Assembly (NCBI GenBank): GCA_903872345.1
Contig: CAIQKM010000080.1
Span: 1-59,617, forward strand
Source: an uncultured Verrucomicrobia subdivision 3 bacterium
GTDB taxonomy: Bacteria; Verrucomicrobiota; Verrucomicrobiia; Limisphaerales; UBA11358
Direction: 5' to 3'
DNA: 59,617 nucleotides
This document shows, piece after piece, positions 57,353-59,617 of the stretch. Every line of letters begins with the position of its first letter. Position 1 is the first letter of the stretch. The notes below the pieces were generated by a model. That model ran no database searches and was not told the DNA's origin. It saw nothing but the letters and a program-made list of their open reading frames with translations. Both the position numbers and the translations under genes were made by a program.

Positions 57353-58054
57353 ATGAAAAACATCACGAACAACCAGAACGGCGAGCAAAGCAAAGGCGGC
57401 AATGCCAGCGCTACGGTTCAAGGGCTGGTGAACGTGGTGGCGGAGACTGAAATCAACAATGTAAGAAATCAGGATTCGCTTTCGTTGCTTATAGTGTGGG
57501 TTGCGATGAATGCCACGGGCACAAGTTGCCAGACGGTCATTCAAAGCAATCTGGGATATAACGGTTCGCATCCCGCAACACGCAGAACCAACCTGGTGCT
57601 TGTGCTCAGTTCAGCCAGGAATGCCTTACGGCAGCTTGAACCAAGCGATTTAACTATGGCCATCATCATCAAGTCGAAGTTCGTTGTTCCCACCGCTGGC
57701 GAACAGGCCGGTAAAATTGTGAGTCTGGTCCCTGTGACCCAGGACTCAAAGGGTACAAAGGTCAACGACCTGGTTCTCACCGTGGAATTGGACAACGGCA
57801 AGGACGCCGCTGGCGCTCCCTTCCGTCTGGCGAAGGTGTATGACCTGAACCTCAAGGGCGTGGGCATCTTCAAACGTGATGTCCAGACCATCACTGGGAA
57901 GCCAATCAAGGATTCTGAGTTGGAGTCCTTCGACGAGCAGCGCCTCGTCGGCCGGGCGGTCAAGCTGAGTGTCCCGAAGATTACGGCGCTGCCCAAGGAC
58001 GGGCTCGCCCGCTTCGGCACCTTCGTGGGTTCGGCACAGCCTGTCGCTGCCTGA
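57353..58054 (+). CDS. Unidentified island protein, possibly two segments in one frame
   Basis: 233 residues from ATG 57353, the first start after an in-frame TAG, with AGTAGG in a ribosome-binding position. An internal ATG at 57656 (MAIIIKSKFVVPTAGEQAGK) could be the true start of a compact 132-residue protein, since from there on the sequence is a well-ordered alternating beta protein (GKIVSLVPVTQDSKGTKVND, LVLTVELDNGKDAAGAPFRL, LVGRAVKLSVPKI). The first 100 residues are Asn/Gln/Ser-rich and less convincing. No family recognised. It ends at a perfect terminator (58065-58095), so it is not cotranscribed beyond that. Confidence 0.6.
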   Translation: MKNITNNQNGEQSKGGNASATVQGLVNVVAETEINNVRNQDSLSLLIVWVAMNATGTSCQTVIQSNLGYNGSHPATRRTNLVLVLSSARNALRQLEPSDLTMAIIIKSKFVVPTAGEQAGKIVSLVPVTQDSKGTKVNDLVLTVELDNGKDAAGAPFRLAKVYDLNLKGVGIFKRDVQTITGKPIKDSELESFDEQRLVGRAVKLSVPKITALPKDGLARFGTFVGSAQPVAA

Positions 58055-58064
58055 GCAGGAACAA

Positions 58065-58095
58065 GCCGGGGAGGTGTGGCCTCCCCGGCCCTTTT
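58065..58095 (+). terminator. Rho-independent terminator
   Basis: Perfect 10-bp stem GCCGGGGAGG / CCTCCCCGGC with loop TGTGG, followed by CCTTTT. It lies 11 bp after the stop of the unidentified protein gene. Confidence 0.85.
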
Positions 58096-58119
58096 AACTA
58101 TTCTTTAATTTTAAACACT

Positions 58120-58770
58120 ATGAACACTGAATCTTCCTCCACCAGCAAGCCCTGTGTGAGCAACAAACACCAGACGTCAGCCGCGTCCTTGCCAGACAAC
58201 GGCAACAGTCCGGCAAAGAGCGCCAACGATAAACTCGTGGTCGATGGTATGAATCTGATTTTCGCCGGGGTTAACCAGCAGCCTAATCTCACCAAACTTT
58301 TGGTCGTTTTGGTGGAACTCAAGCGGATCGGTTCCAACTTTATCTGCTTTTTCGATGCCAGCACCTATTGGCGTCTGGCAAATTTACCATGCGATCGGGA
58401 CGTGAAAAATTATAATGCTTTGGTCCGCGAATTTCCGGACATCTTCGTGCCGGTGCCGGCAGGCAAGCAGGCTGATGATTATATCCTGGCCTATGCCAAC
58501 CGCCACAATCTGCGAGTCGTTTCCAATGATTGTTACCGCGAATACACCGATAGGTATCCCTGGCTGAAAAACGCTCCTGAACGCAGGATTCCAGTGCTGT
58601 TTTTCGGTGACAACTACTGTATCGAGGAACTGGGTATCGATGGCCAAATCGAGTGCCATCCGCTTGAAATCAGCCAGCGTCTCTGGGGCTATCTCGATAT
58701 GATCAAACACGCCAAAGTGAAAGCTCTGAACCACTTCGAAATGGCTACCCATCGAATGGCGTTTGCCTAG
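58120..58770 (+). CDS. Zc3h12a/Regnase-like NYN-domain ribonuclease
   Basis: 216 residues. After a Ser/Thr/Asn-rich 38-residue leader, the domain (about 38-190) follows the RNase_Zc3h12a (NYN/PIN-like) pattern: LVVDGMNLIFAG (first Asp), FICFFDASTYWRL, then the paired acids in KQADDYILAYANRHNLRVV, and SNDCYREYTDRYPWLKN. The family comprises Mg-dependent ribonucleases related to animal MCPIP1/Regnase-1. The catalytic acidic residues are all present. Its target is unknown. It is flanked by two terminators (58065-58095 and 58787-58827), so it is a monocistronic unit. Could be part of the island's defence or RNA metabolism. Confidence 0.78.
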   Translation: MNTESSSTSKPCVSNKHQTSAASLPDNGNSPAKSANDKLVVDGMNLIFAGVNQQPNLTKLLVVLVELKRIGSNFICFFDASTYWRLANLPCDRDVKNYNALVREFPDIFVPVPAGKQADDYILAYANRHNLRVVSNDCYREYTDRYPWLKNAPERRIPVLFFGDNYCIEELGIDGQIECHPLEISQRLWGYLDMIKHAKVKALNHFEMATHRMAFA

Positions 58771-58786
58771 AGAAAGCTTCCCATCA

Positions 58787-58827
58787 AACACTGGCCACGC
58801 CCTCACGGTTTGGCCAGTGTTGAGTTT
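58787..58827 (+). terminator. Rho-independent terminator after the NYN ribonuclease gene
   Basis: Perfect 11-bp stem AACACTGGCCA (58787-58797) / TGGCCAGTGTT (58811-58821) with a 13-nt loop, followed by GAGTTTT. Confidence 0.75.
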
Positions 58828-59617
58828 TCCCTGAGCAGTTTTGACTGGAAGTTGCAATTTATATCCCAGGAAACGCATCCAGTGAGTCAGAAACCGGCGA
58901 ACGCATTTGCGATCTGAGCCTCTGAAATTTTCGACCAAGGTGATGACAAGGGCAAATTTTTGGAATTCAGCGCTATCAAAGGAAAAAGAGGGCAAATCAG
59001 AGACAAAACGGGCATTGAGGGCGATAGAGACCGGAACTGGAAGTCCGGAGCCGATCCAAGCGGTCGGGATATGCCAAAAGCTAAAAGTTCCGTGTAAGAA
59101 TTCGCATCGTAATGCCGTTTATCAAACAAGAGACGTTAAGAACATGGAAGTGAAAACAACAATTTTAACAATTTGGGGTGGCATGGTCGCGTGTGCCGAG
59201 AGCCAGTTGTCGTCGGCACTTGCTGGCTGATCCAAGTAGCCCACCTCCAGCCGGTACCGGGCCTTGCACAACAAACCCATTGCTCCTGGTTGTTTTAGTG
59301 CTTTTGATCGAGCCCGGACTAAACAGATCGCGAACTTTACTCGCATTGATATTGATTTTGGACCAGGTATTTCCAGCCGAGGCAATTCCAGCCGACCAAC
59401 TCCAATCGGCTACCGCTTCAGCTATGCGGGTCAATTTTGCAATGAAGGGGGAATGGATCTGATCCGCAATCCCTGGCGGCCGGGTCTACTGGGCAAGATC
59501 ATCACCGTCCCAATATATAAATGGGTCCGGACAATATACAATTGGAACCAAAAGCGGTTGTCGTAAAGATCTGGTACTTTGCAGGGAAATCACATGTCCA
59601 GAAACCTCGGATTTCAT
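58828..59617. other. Right edge, no recognisable gene
   Basis: About 790 bp with no recognisable product. Several open frames of 80-107 codons on both strands (for example 58907-59230, 59178-59462, 59264-59566 plus; 58887-59129 minus) overlap one another and match no family. Composition stays AT-richer than the main chromosome part. Confidence 0.4.

Noticed and set aside
1..59617. CRISPR array, rRNA operon, transposase-bearing insertion sequence
   Set aside because: No regularly spaced direct repeats, no rRNA sequence and no transposase or complete integrase gene could be recognised anywhere in the window.

Overview
The window looks like chromosome from a Verrucomicrobiota bacterium of the Limisphaerales/Pedosphaerales type (old subdivision 3). 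This is inferred from gene content, not from a marker gene: a DUF1549/DUF1553 + DUF1501 + PPC-domain cassette, a stand-alone planctomycete-type cytochrome, two PEP-CTERM proteins, very large secreted beta-repeat proteins, a membrane-tethered ECF sigma factor with HEAT repeats, and many short palindromic intergenic repeats.

Region by region. 220-7186 (minus strand): DUF2203 protein, a 33-residue AURKAIP1/COX24-type ribosomal peptide, a three-gene operon (SNase-like protein, SAM methyltransferase, esterase/SMP-30 fusion), uppS, a VapBC-type toxin-antitoxin pair and purA. 7531-13699 (plus): a probable redox module made of a Tat-exported aldo/keto reductase, a DUF6599 protein, a Tat-exported DUF362 protein and a polytopic polyferredoxin that looks like NapH fused to NapG/MauM. 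A DUF433/DUF5615 toxin-antitoxin pair with a nonsense-mutated toxin sits in the middle. 13870-20807: a 1548-residue autotransporter-repeat protein, tRNA-Arg(CCG), a RidA-like enzyme and a PEP-CTERM protein with a strong terminator. 20961-30364: the DUF1549/DUF1501/PPC operon, the ECF-HEAT sigma factor lying between two copies of a 59-bp direct repeat, a secreted hypothetical, a small cytochrome c and a CbiX-type chelatase. 30555-36692: an oxidoreductase, a BNR-repeat protein and the tyrA-aroA-cmk-plsC operon; aroA carries an in-frame copy of a palindromic repeat also found at 42971-43047. 37581-46505: a 1327-residue PQQ-propeller/PA14/LamG protein, a TPR lipoprotein, cysS-tmk, a zinc-ribbon membrane protein and a second PEP-CTERM protein. 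46556-53080: a 2174-residue RCC1/Ig protein built by tandem duplication of a unit of about 1014 residues.

From about 53100 onward the DNA becomes visibly more AT-rich and accessory in character. It holds a tRNA-Arg(TCT) cut off after its anticodon arm, an excisionase-like HTH gene, a four-gene operon (ECF sigma factor, a 58-residue protein missed by length cut-offs, a PadR-like regulator sharing its N-terminus with that small protein, and a membrane protein with a permease-prefix-like domain), an unidentified protein and a Zc3h12a/Regnase-like NYN ribonuclease. This is probably part of a genomic island.

The most interesting signals are: a shared C-terminal domain ending in F/Y-Y-R-L on four of the giant secreted proteins, which may be an undescribed sorting domain; the repeat that became coding sequence in aroA; the NapH-NapG fusion redox module; and the sigma/58-aa/PadR/membrane operon.
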